Source: SAR116 cluster bacterium AG-325-I21
Lineage (GTDB): Bacteria; Pseudomonadota; Alphaproteobacteria; Puniceispirillales; Puniceispirillaceae
NCBI GenBank assembly: GCA_003282865.1
Contig: QBYK01000012.1
Coordinates: 1-48,736 of the forward strand
Reading direction: 5' to 3'
DNA: 48,736 bases
Shown here: positions 25,558 to 33,533 of the stretch, in pieces
How positions within the stretch are numbered: the stretch's first letter is position 1
Layout of the letters: the number at the start of each line of letters is the position of its first letter
The notes under the pieces: model-generated
What the model saw: only the letters and a program-made list of their open reading frames with translations
Told to the model about the DNA's origin: nothing
Database searches by the model: none
Program-made: the position numbers and the translations under genes

Positions 25558-26478
25558 TCACAGTTTTGATCCTAATTTTATTCCAGGATTGATTTTGGCA
25601 TGGGCAGCCCATTCACTAGCGGTAATTTTTCCACCGCCCTCGGGACGGACTCGTTTGATCAAAATGCGGCCTCCATTTCCTTGAACCGTCACACCACTGT
25701 CATCGATTGATACGACCTCGCCAAAGGCCCCATCGCCTCCAACAATTATGCTATCATAGACTTTTAACTCACTACCATTCAGTGTTGTCCAAGCTCCGGG
25801 AGCTGGATTCGCCGCGCGAATGGTATTATACACATCAGAAATAGGCTTGGCCCAATGGATTTCCGCTTCATCCTTGCCAAACCAGCTCTCATAGGACCCA
25901 TCTTCAAGACGCTGATCATGCTTGATGATTACGCCAGCCTTCACTAAATCAAGGCCTTCCAACATCGCATCAACACCCATTGGAAAAAGTTTCTTAAAAT
26001 AAACATCACCCAGCGTTTCATCGGGACCTATTTCGCATGTTTTCTGCAACATCATAGGACCTTCATCCAACCCGTCATTAGGCCAAAAAATCGACAGACC
26101 GGTTCGGCTTTTCCCCATCGCAATTGGCCAATTGATAGAAGACGGTCCCCGGTGGACTGGACATAGTGACGGGTGATACTGGAAGGTGCCATATTTTGGT
26201 GCATCACGAACTTCTTGCGGCACAAACATTAAAACATAAGCCATCATACAGACGTCAGACTCAAACGAGTTCATCAAATTCAACGCTTCAGGCGTTTTCC
26301 AAGAGCCCGGTTGATGCAAAGGCAGCCCTTTTTCCTTGGCTAATAACGCCAGTGGATCCTCGGGCTTTCCCTCTTTTGACGGTGCACAGCAAACAGCCAC
26401 AACATCTTCACCGCGGTCGAGTAATTTTTCTAAAACAGCTTGCCCAAAAGCCTGCTGCCCGTGCAGTACAATGCGCAT
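25558..26478 (-). CDS. 10-formyltetrahydrofolate hydrolase-like formyltransferase-domain protein
   Basis: This 306-residue protein has an N-terminal formyl-transferase domain and a C-terminal formyl_trans_C-like domain. Its best recalled match is the N-terminal hydrolase part of 10-formyl-THF dehydrogenase (ALDH1L), not methionyl-tRNA formyltransferase: GQQAFGQAVLEKL at the start, EDPLALLAKEKGLPL, QYHPSLCPVHRGPSSINW (catalytic His near residue 102), SIFWPNDGLDEGPMMLQK (catalytic Asp), and WAKPISDVYNTIRAANPAPGAW. It has no aldehyde dehydrogenase domain. It starts with AAGGAG 7 nt upstream and lies 75 nt after frc on the same strand, so it probably works with oxalate-derived formate and one-carbon folate, releasing formate from 10-formyl-THF. 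Action on formyl-CoA is an untested alternative. Confidence 0.75.
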   Translation of the reverse strand: MRIVLHGQQAFGQAVLEKLLDRGEDVVAVCCAPSKEGKPEDPLALLAKEKGLPLHQPGSWKTPEALNLMNSFESDVCMMAYVLMFVPQEVRDAPKYGTFQYHPSLCPVHRGPSSINWPIAMGKSRTGLSIFWPNDGLDEGPMMLQKTCEIGPDETLGDVYFKKLFPMGVDAMLEGLDLVKAGVIIKHDQRLEDGSYESWFGKDEAEIHWAKPISDVYNTIRAANPAPGAWTTLNGSELKVYDSIIVGGDGAFGEVVSIDDSGVTVQGNGGRILIKRVRPEGGGKITASEWAAHAKINPGIKLGSKL

Positions 26479-26553
26479 TCAGCACTCCTTAAAATGCATC
26501 ACCAAAATGAACCATAAGCCTTGTTTTCAACAACTTGTCGTCCAAAGCAGACT

Positions 26554-27813
26554 CTACCTCGCCGCGCCAACAGCGCCCGACTCAATAATGCCAACTAATT
26601 CTTCGGCAGAATAGCCCAGCACGTCCGTTAATATTTCTTTTGTATGCTCACCCAGTAATGGTGAACGTTGAACATCTGCTGGACTATCCGATAGTTTTAC
26701 CGGACACCCAACCGAGAGATATTCACCTCGCTCAGGATGATCAACCTTCACCAACGTTCCAGTTGCATATAGCCCATCATCTTCAGAAATTTCTTTCATA
26801 GACAGGATTGGACCAACCGGGATGTCCAGCGGGTTACAGGCATCCATGACCTCAAACTTTGTCTTCGTCATGGTCCATTTTTCGATACGCTCAAAAATTT
26901 CGTTCAACTTGTCTAGGCGTTGCGGCGGCTTGGCATATCCCTCCTTGGTTTTCCAGTCTGGCTCACCAATGATGTCGCATACTTTTTCCCAAACAGCTGC
27001 TTGAATAATAAAATAGGTGTAGGCGTTAGGATCTTGCTCCCAGCCCTTGCACCGCAAAATACGGCCGGGTTGGCCACCGCCAGAGTCATTGCCTGCACGG
27101 GGTGTGGCATCACCGAAGGGAACCCCCTCACCATATTGCGAATATTCTTTTAACGGGCCAGCATTGAGACGCTGCTGATCGCGCATCTTTACCCGAGCAA
27201 GATTTAGTACCGAGTCCTGCATCGCTGCCGTCACTTTTTGACCCCGTCCTGATTTTTCTCGATGGAACAACGCAGTTACAATTCCAAGGCATAAATGGAG
27301 CCCAGTTCCAGAATCACCGATTTGAGCCCCTGTTACCAGCGGCGGGCCATCATGAAATCCAGTGGTTGAGGCTGATCCGCCAGCACATTGCGCCACATTC
27401 TCGTATACCTTACAGTCTTGATATTTTCCCGGGCCAAACCCCTTGATTGAAGCCATAATAATTCGCGGGTTTATTTCCTGAATGCGTTCCCAAGTGAAGC
27501 CCATCCGATCAAGCGCTCCCGGAGCAAAATTTTCAACCAACACATCACAAACTTTTATAAGGCGGGTCAGGACCTCCTTGCCAGTTTCATTTTTGGAATT
27601 CAGTTCAATGGACCTCTTGTTGTGGTTAAGCATGGTAAAATACAAGCTGTCCGCTCCCTCCACATCAACAAGCTGCTGGCGCGTTGCATCACCGACGCCG
27701 GGGCGCTCAACCTTAATTACATCTGCGCCAAACCACGCCAAGAGTTGTGTGCAGGTTGGACCGGACTGCACATGTGTGAAATCTAAAACCTTTATACCTT
27801 CAAGAGCTCTCAT
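26554..27813 (-). CDS. frc: Formyl-CoA:oxalate CoA-transferase
   Basis: This 419-residue class III CoA-transferase moves CoA from formyl-CoA to oxalate, giving oxalyl-CoA and formate. It begins [19 protein letters not shown], almost the archetypal Frc start, and has the catalytic aspartate in [10 protein letters not shown] (D167, equivalent to D169 of the Oxalobacter enzyme), [13 protein letters not shown], and the glycine-rich loop NDSGGGQPG that covers the active site. Length is close to the 428 of Oxalobacter Frc. It lies 43 nt after oxc in the same transcript, the normal pairing. The start has AGGA about 8 nt upstream. Use of succinyl-CoA as donor (oxalate CoA-transferase, EC 2.8.3.2) is possible given the adjacent sucCD. 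Confidence 0.93.
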   Translation of the reverse strand: MRALEGIKVLDFTHVQSGPTCTQLLAWFGADVIKVERPGVGDATRQQLVDVEGADSLYFTMLNHNKRSIELNSKNETGKEVLTRLIKVCDVLVENFAPGALDRMGFTWERIQEINPRIIMASIKGFGPGKYQDCKVYENVAQCAGGSASTTGFHDGPPLVTGAQIGDSGTGLHLCLGIVTALFHREKSGRGQKVTAAMQDSVLNLARVKMRDQQRLNAGPLKEYSQYGEGVPFGDATPRAGNDSGGGQPGRILRCKGWEQDPNAYTYFIIQAAVWEKVCDIIGEPDWKTKEGYAKPPQRLDKLNEIFERIEKWTMTKTKFEVMDACNPLDIPVGPILSMKEISEDDGLYATGTLVKVDHPERGEYLSVGCPVKLSDSPADVQRSPLLGEHTKEILTDVLGYSAEELVGIIESGAVGAAR

Positions 27814-27856
27814 GATCTCATCCTATAACTTTTGCTGAACCAGTTAAGTCACAGCA

Positions 27857-29569
27857 CTATTTTTTCAAAACAACACTTTGAGGATTTAGATTGCCAATAC
27901 GTCCGCTCTCTGTCCCCGAATTTTCATCAATGATGGCATTTATCAAGGTTGGCTTGCCACTATCCATTGCCTCATTGACAGCGCGTGTCAGGTCATCAGG
28001 GGTAGAAGCATAGACGCCAACACCGCCGAACGCCGTCATCATTTGATCGTAACGGGCATCTTTCACAAACACTGTTGGGGCAGCATCAGGGCCACCAGTC
28101 GGGTTCCTATCTGTTCCTCGGTAAATACCATTATTATTAAAGACAACAACACAAACCGGCAGATTGTAGCGACAGATTGTTTCAATTTCCATTCCTGAAA
28201 ATCCAAACGCGCTATCTCCCTCAACAGCCAAAACCGGATGTCCAGTTTCGACCGCAGCAGCAATGGCCGCCCCCATACCAATGCCCATAATCCCCCACGT
28301 GCCAACATCAAGGCGTTTACGTGGTTTGTAAATATCAATGATGCTGCGCGCGAAATCGAGTGTATTTGCTCCCTCATTGACTAGAATGGTATCAGGCCTT
28401 TGCTTGACGATTGTACGAAGTGCACCAAGGGCGCTGTGAAAACCCATCGGCACGGTGTTGCTCAGCAGCTTGGCTGACATTTTTTCTAGATTTACATCCT
28501 TACGCTGTTTGATGGCGGCTGCCCATTCGACAGGCACGCTGGGCCAGTTATCGCCCATCCCGACATTCATAGCACTAAGGCTTGACCCAATGTCACCGAC
28601 AACCGGAGCTGCAATTTCAACATTACTGTCCATTTCTCGTGGTTCAATATCCACCTGAATAAAACGTTTTAACTTCGGCGCACCCCAGCTTTTACCTTTG
28701 CCATGCGACAATAGCCAGTTCAGCCTTGCGCCAATCATTACAACAACATCCGCTTCTTTCAGCACAAGCGAACGCGCCGCTCCGGCTGATTGCGGGTGAT
28801 CATCAGGCAACAATCCCTTAGCCATACTCATTGGCAAATAGGGAACACCACTTTTTTCAACAAACTTGCGAACGATCTCATCGTCCTGTGAATATGCAGC
28901 GCCCTTGCCAAGAATGATCAGCGGACGTTCTGCCGCTTTCAACACATCCAAAGCCCGTGCAACTGACTCTGGCGCGGGTAATTGCCGTGGTGCCGGATCA
29001 ACAACTTTAACCAACGATTTTTGGCCTTCGCCAGCATCCATGACCTGAGCAAATAATTTGGCGGGCAAATCGAGGTAAACACCCCCTGGGCGACCCGAAA
29101 CAGCGGCCCGAATTGCCCGCGCAACGGCAATCCCAATATCTTCGGCATGTAGAACGCGGAACGCTGCCTTACATAATGGTTTGGCAATTGCCAGTTGGTC
29201 CATTTCTTCGTAATCGCCTTGCTGTAAGTCCACAATTTCCCGCTCAGATGAACCGCTTATCAAAATCATCGGAAAACAGTTTGTAGTGGCATTAGCCAGC
29301 GCAGTCAGACCATTTAGAAAGCCCGGCGCAGACACGGTGAGACAGATCCCTGGTTTTTTGGTCAGATAGCCAGCGATTGAGGCCGCATTGCCTGCATGCT
29401 GTTCATGCCGGAATGAAATCACCCTCATGCCCTCAGCTTGCGCAATCCGTCCAAGATCCGTAATCGGAATGCCGGGCACTCCGTAAATTGTATTGATATC
29501 ATTGAGCTTTAGGGCATCAATAACGAGATGAAAGCCATCTGTTAGCGCATGTGTCTCCGATGAAGCCAT
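27857..29569 (-). CDS. oxc: Oxalyl-CoA decarboxylase
   Basis: This thiamine-diphosphate enzyme of about 570 residues splits oxalyl-CoA to formyl-CoA and CO2. ATG 29569 is chosen because AAGGAG lies 9 nt upstream and the length matches the 568 of Oxalobacter Oxc; an in-frame TTG extends to 29596. Motifs are the activating glutamate in [32 protein letters not shown], the middle ADP-binding domain, and the ThDP motif [14 protein letters not shown] ending in FNNNGIYRG. Near the C-terminus is [16 protein letters not shown]. It heads oxc-frc-hydrolase and is divergent from sucCD across a promoter region with two dyads. Confidence 0.94.
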   Translation of the reverse strand: MASSETHALTDGFHLVIDALKLNDINTIYGVPGIPITDLGRIAQAEGMRVISFRHEQHAGNAASIAGYLTKKPGICLTVSAPGFLNGLTALANATTNCFPMILISGSSEREIVDLQQGDYEEMDQLAIAKPLCKAAFRVLHAEDIGIAVARAIRAAVSGRPGGVYLDLPAKLFAQVMDAGEGQKSLVKVVDPAPRQLPAPESVARALDVLKAAERPLIILGKGAAYSQDDEIVRKFVEKSGVPYLPMSMAKGLLPDDHPQSAGAARSLVLKEADVVVMIGARLNWLLSHGKGKSWGAPKLKRFIQVDIEPREMDSNVEIAAPVVGDIGSSLSAMNVGMGDNWPSVPVEWAAAIKQRKDVNLEKMSAKLLSNTVPMGFHSALGALRTIVKQRPDTILVNEGANTLDFARSIIDIYKPRKRLDVGTWGIMGIGMGAAIAAAVETGHPVLAVEGDSAFGFSGMEIETICRYNLPVCVVVFNNNGIYRGTDRNPTGGPDAAPTVFVKDARYDQMMTAFGGVGVYASTPDDLTRAVNEAMDSGKPTLINAIIDENSGTESGRIGNLNPQSVVLKK

Positions 29570-29645
29570 TATTTGTATCTCCTTGAAATCAATCAATTAC
29601 CATAGAAACAATCTGCCCGTCACATCTTAGTCTACTCGATCTTAC

Positions 29646-29684
29646 AGCATAAGCTATGCTTTATGGTTTGTGGTATAACATAAA
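29646..29684. promoter_or_regulatory. Two adjoining dyads in the oxc/sucC divergent promoter region
   Basis: AGCATA-AGC-TATGCT (29646-29660, 6-bp perfect arms) is joined to TTTATG...CATAAA (29660-29684, 6-bp arms, 13-nt spacer). Both lie in the 341-nt spacer (29570-29910) between oxc and sucC, 80-115 nt from the oxc start. They could be operators for a regulator acting on both directions. No other gene or RNA is seen in the spacer. Confidence 0.45.
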
Positions 29685-29910
29685 AATCAATAATATTGCA
29701 TGAAAGTGAGAAACATAAAAAACCCAAAAAGATCAACTACAAACCGCTTTTACCGGTTTTGACGAGTGTTCTTGACCACTTGGTGGCAATGTAGACAGAG
29801 GGATAAAAAAGGTACATGCCTTTTCCTGAAAAATATGGAATAACGCCATTGTATTCAATTTTAAGGTGGCTCTATAACAAGGGCTTCTTCGCGCGAGGGG
29901 AATGATAACG

Positions 29911-31128
29911 ATGAATATTCATGAGCACCAGGCCAAAAAAATTTTAAAAGAGTTTGGCGCACCAATTGCGGCTGGCATTGCAATTACGCATCTTGATGAG
30001 GCCAAGAAGGCCATAGCTTCCCTTCCCGGCCCCGTATGGGTCGTGAAAAGCCAGATCCATGCTGGTGGAAGGGGCAAAGGCTGGTTTAAGGAACTTGGCG
30101 ATGATGCGAAGGGTGGTGTCCGCGTATCCTTTTCAGTTGATGAAGCCTTGGCCAACGCGAAGGAAATGTTTGGCAAAACCCTCGTGACCAAACAAACTGG
30201 TCCAAACGGCAAAACGGTAAACCAGCTTTATGTGGAGGCTGGCGCCGATATTGAGCGAGAATTATACCTCTCAATTCTTGTTGACCGGGAAACCAGCAAA
30301 ACATCTTTTGTCGTTTCAACCGAAGGTGGCATGGATATTGAAGCGGTTGCTCGTGATACACCTGAGCTTATCCACTCAATTGGAATTAGCGCAAGTTCCG
30401 GCTGCACCAATTTAGACGCCGCTAAGCTTGCTGATGCACTAACTCTCACGGGAGTAGCCCGCGATCAGGGCATGGCTCTTTTTAAAACGCTTTACAATGC
30501 GTTTGTTGGGAAGGATATGAGTCTTCTAGAAATTAACCCATTGATTGTAACCAAATCAAATGAAGTTCAGGTACTTGATGCCAAGGTTTCCTTTGATGGT
30601 AACGCCCTATTCCGGCATCCCGACATTATGGAACTGCGGGACGAAACCGAACAAGATAAAAAAGAGGTTGAAGCATCTAAATATGACCTCGCCTATATCG
30701 CGCTCGATGGTGAAATTGGCTGTATGGTAAATGGCGCTGGACTTGCCATGGCAACAATGGATATTATTAAGCTTTACGGCTCTAAACCGGCAAACTTCTT
30801 AGATGTTGGTGGCAGTGCCACCACCGAGCGAGTGACCGCAGCTTTCAAAATCATAACCGCTGACCCGAATGTTAAAGGCATCCTGGTCAATATTTTTGGC
30901 GGCATCATGCGCTGTGACGTGATTGCCGAAGGCGTTGTTCAAGCCGCCAAAGATATAAATCTCAAAGTACCATTAGTTGTTCGCCTTGAGGGTACCAAGG
31001 TCGATGAAGGAAAAGCCATCATCAACAGCAGTGGACTAAATGTGATTGCCGCAAATGATCTGGATGATGCCGCCCAAAAAATTGTTGAAGCAGTGAAAGG
31101 CATGGCCCATGTCAATTTTAATCAATAA
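29911..31128 (+). CDS. sucC: Succinyl-CoA synthetase beta-subunit-type protein (divergent SucC)
   Basis: This ATP-grasp CoA ligase subunit has about 405 residues. ATG 29911 gives the standard [12 protein letters not shown] start; an in-frame ATG at 29902 is almost on top of the GAGGGG ribosome site. [45 protein letters not shown] and [15 protein letters not shown] are all present. The last favours succinyl-CoA synthetase over malate-CoA ligase MtkA, which I recall as reading F-A-G-I-N-R-C-D-W. The segment after the TEGGMDIE motif ([15 protein letters not shown]) departs from the conserved G-Y-Q-P-Y-H-G-R-R of typical SucC, so this may be a paralog with altered specificity. It overlaps sucD by 20 nt. 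Its place opposite oxc suggests a role in oxalyl-CoA formation. Confidence 0.88.
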   Translation: MNIHEHQAKKILKEFGAPIAAGIAITHLDEAKKAIASLPGPVWVVKSQIHAGGRGKGWFKELGDDAKGGVRVSFSVDEALANAKEMFGKTLVTKQTGPNGKTVNQLYVEAGADIERELYLSILVDRETSKTSFVVSTEGGMDIEAVARDTPELIHSIGISASSGCTNLDAAKLADALTLTGVARDQGMALFKTLYNAFVGKDMSLLEINPLIVTKSNEVQVLDAKVSFDGNALFRHPDIMELRDETEQDKKEVEASKYDLAYIALDGEIGCMVNGAGLAMATMDIIKLYGSKPANFLDVGGSATTERVTAAFKIITADPNVKGILVNIFGGIMRCDVIAEGVVQAAKDINLKVPLVVRLEGTKVDEGKAIINSSGLNVIAANDLDDAAQKIVEAVKGMAHVNFNQ

Positions 31129-32011
31129 GGACACAAAAATAATTGTGCAGGGGCTTACCGGTAAAACAGGCACCTTTCACACCGAACAGGCACTTGCGTA
31201 TCACGGCACGCAAATGGTTGCTGGCACACATCCCAAAAAAGGCGGCCAGACCTGGACGAGTGCTGATGGTCAAAACCTACCCCTGTTCAGCACTGTTGCC
31301 GAAGCAAAAGATCGTACTGGGGCTAATGCATCAGTTATATATGTGCCACCCGGCAGTGCCGCTGCGGCCATTCAGGAGTCAATTGATGCTGGCATTGAGC
31401 TTATAACCTGTATTACAGAAGGCGTTCCTGTGATGGATATGGTGCAAATAAAAGAGACGCTGAAAAAGTCAAATTCGCGCCTGATAGGGCCAAATTGCCC
31501 AGGATTAATGACCCCTGATGAATGTAAAATCGGCATCATGCCACCAAGCATTTTTCGACGGGGATCAGTCGGTGTGTTGTCTCGTTCAGGCACGTTGACC
31601 TATGAGGCGGTGTATCAAACCTCGATGGTGGGGCTTGGCCAATCATCTGCCGTTGGCATTGGCGGTGATCCAGTAAAGGGTACAGAATTTATTGATGTGC
31701 TAGAAATGTTTCTTGCCGACGAGGACACCGAGTCGATCATTATGATCGGTGAAATAGGAGGTTCAGCTGAAGAAGACGCTGCCCAGTTTCTGATTGATGA
31801 AGCCAAAAAAGGGCACGAAAAACCAATGGTTGGCTTTATTGCTGGGCGGACTTCACCGCCTGGTAGGACGATGGGCCATGCAGGCGCTGTCATTTCTGGA
31901 GGCAAAGGCGGTGCAAGTGAAAAAATTGACGCCCTGGAAGCCGCTGGTGTTCGCGTCTCAGCATCTCCCGCACAGCTTGGCGTCACACTGTTGGACTTGC
32001 TGAATGGCTAG
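31109..32011 (+). CDS. sucD: Succinyl-CoA synthetase alpha-subunit-type protein (divergent SucD)
   Basis: This 300-residue alpha subunit has the CoA-binding [59 protein letters not shown] and [10 protein letters not shown]. The phosphorylated histidine is in [11 protein letters not shown]. Residues 46-61 ([16 protein letters not shown]) carry about five residues more than the usual G-G-Q-T-H-x-G-L-P-V-F. The start ATG 31109 lies 20 nt inside sucC, a longer overlap than usual, implying tight coupling. Whether this is the cell's TCA-cycle enzyme or an accessory CoA ligase cannot be told from one window. The usual TCA partners (mdh, sucAB) are absent. Confidence 0.88.
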   Translation: MSILINKDTKIIVQGLTGKTGTFHTEQALAYHGTQMVAGTHPKKGGQTWTSADGQNLPLFSTVAEAKDRTGANASVIYVPPGSAAAAIQESIDAGIELITCITEGVPVMDMVQIKETLKKSNSRLIGPNCPGLMTPDECKIGIMPPSIFRRGSVGVLSRSGTLTYEAVYQTSMVGLGQSSAVGIGGDPVKGTEFIDVLEMFLADEDTESIIMIGEIGGSAEEDAAQFLIDEAKKGHEKPMVGFIAGRTSPPGRTMGHAGAVISGGKGGASEKIDALEAAGVRVSASPAQLGVTLLDLLNG

Positions 32012-32133
32012 CTTTTCATGATACTACGTCCCTGGAAGGAGACGCCACCGCCGTCGTCAACTCCTATTAATACAGCAGGAAAGCTATTTACCAGCCTACT
32101 TTGAAAAATATCTATACGCAGCCGTGGCTTTCG

Positions 32134-33195
32134 CTACGCGACAATTGAGGCCGGCGCTTCGAACCGATTAGCATCAAGTCTTGCATTAACCGTAGCTACT
32201 GTCTCATCCAAGAGGTCATTCTGCATGCCGATGCTTGCGGCAATACGCTGGACCAAAAGGTCAACGCGCTCTATATTCTTGGCACCGCCATCTATAGCTC
32301 GGGCTGCAGATGATGGTTTTAGCAAGCTGCTTGCAGCGTTCGCATATTTTTCAAACGGTACCTGGTCAGCGGCATCAGCACCGAGCGCGCGGGCCAATTG
32401 ATCAACCCATGAATACATACCGGCAGATGCCTCAACATCACCGTGAACCGCATCACGGATCGGGCGAACGCCATCGCGCTGAACGCACTGGTAATTACCA
32501 GTTAAAAGCATGCTCCATTTTGCCATCGGCACAAAAAGACTGTCATAGATGCGTAGTTTTACCGGCACATCCTTACCATCCACGGTAACGTCTGCAATAT
32601 CAGACTCAAGTTGGCGAAGCATTGCTGTATGATCAGGATCGGCAAACGCTGCCGCTTTAAAATTGGTTGGCAAGCCAACATGAAGAACGTTTGTGCCTTC
32701 ATCTGGCGGCCGAAACGCCTGCGGGTCGGGACTACAAAGTGACATCAAGCCGGGCTCAAAATCTGCCCAAACAGATGCGTCATCATAACACATATCCAAT
32801 GGTGCATCGGCGAGCGCCTCAACGCGGCGCAGAAATGGCAACGGCGGCATATTCATGATAGAGAGACATGGCTTACGACTCACTGCGATACGGCGCATCA
32901 AGTCACGAGCTTGCGGTTCGGAATATTGTGGCTCTTGCATCGCAAGGCCGATCAGATCATAGTCTTCCGGGCGAGAATCAGCCGGGGTAACGGCATTCAG
33001 CTTGCCGACAAAATTTTTGGATAGGAACGCGCGGTGCGCGTCTTCATCGCGAAGCTTGATCCGCACCTCAGTGCCTTCACAATTGATTAAAGCCGCCGAT
33101 TTGCTACGGCAAATCAACGTAACATTATGGCCGGCCATCAAGAGTTTTGTTGACAGGAGCGAGCCGTATGAAGCTCCCAATATTAAAATTTTCAT
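32134..33195 (-). CDS. Ketopantoate reductase-like dehydrogenase (PanE2-type oxalyl-CoA reductase candidate)
   Basis: This protein of about 353 residues has the 6-phosphogluconate-dehydrogenase-like fold of ApbA/PanE. MKILILGASYGSLLSTKLL is the NAD(P) motif (G-A-S-Y-G-S in place of the standard G-x-G-x-x-G), LICRS and GLAMQEPQYSE follow, and the C-terminal half is helical. It is longer than housekeeping PanE (about 300 residues) and weakly conserved outside the N-terminus. In Methylobacterium extorquens AM1 a paralog, PanE2, was reported to reduce oxalyl-CoA to glyoxylate, and it is tempting to assign that here because oxc, frc and sucCD lie next door. This is inference. ATG 33195 is chosen over the TTG at 33204, which sits too close to the GGAG ribosome site. 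Confidence 0.7.
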   Translation of the reverse strand: MKILILGASYGSLLSTKLLMAGHNVTLICRSKSAALINCEGTEVRIKLRDEDAHRAFLSKNFVGKLNAVTPADSRPEDYDLIGLAMQEPQYSEPQARDLMRRIAVSRKPCLSIMNMPPLPFLRRVEALADAPLDMCYDDASVWADFEPGLMSLCSPDPQAFRPPDEGTNVLHVGLPTNFKAAAFADPDHTAMLRQLESDIADVTVDGKDVPVKLRIYDSLFVPMAKWSMLLTGNYQCVQRDGVRPIRDAVHGDVEASAGMYSWVDQLARALGADAADQVPFEKYANAASSLLKPSSAARAIDGGAKNIERVDLLVQRIAASIGMQNDLLDETVATVNARLDANRFEAPASIVA

Positions 33196-33533
33196 GGCCC
33201 ACAACTCCTACTTCATTAATCGGGTCACACAGAATACCGTGTCAAAAAATCCATTACCGGTAGAAATGCCCAGCATCGCTCAGTCGTGGACATAATCATT
33301 TACCCGCTATGGACGCACACCTACGGTCACCATAATTCGAACATAACAGGGAGGATTGGGTCTTGCGAGGAAAATAGTGAAAATTTGAAAATTGTAAAAC
33401 TTTTACATTTTCTATTTATTTTTCATAACCGGCTTAAAACCAGCCATACTCCACCTCAAGCGGCAACCAATGGTCATCTAATCAAAAATTGCCTTTTGGC
33501 GAGCATTGGTCCCCATAAGAACATTTTTTGATT
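33196..33533. other. 338-nt spacer upstream of the PanE-like gene
   Basis: No coding frame is supported. It should carry the PanE-like promoter and the end of the fdh transcript. The only structure is a short palindrome at 33393-33407, TGTAAAA-C-TTTTACA, about 200 nt before the PanE-like start. Its TGTAAA/TTTACA halves resemble those of the tctC operator, at different spacing. Confidence 0.5.

Noticed and set aside
29741-29759. AAACCG-N7-CGGTTT stem followed by Ts as a terminator
   Set aside because: It lies in a divergent promoter region with no gene ending there, the loop is T-rich and the T run is only four.
29911-32011. Malate-CoA ligase (mtkAB) of the serine cycle
   Set aside because: The C-terminal [15 protein letters not shown] and alpha-subunit motifs fit succinyl-CoA synthetase; MtkA typically has F-A-G-I-N-R-C-D-W, and no serine-cycle genes are near.
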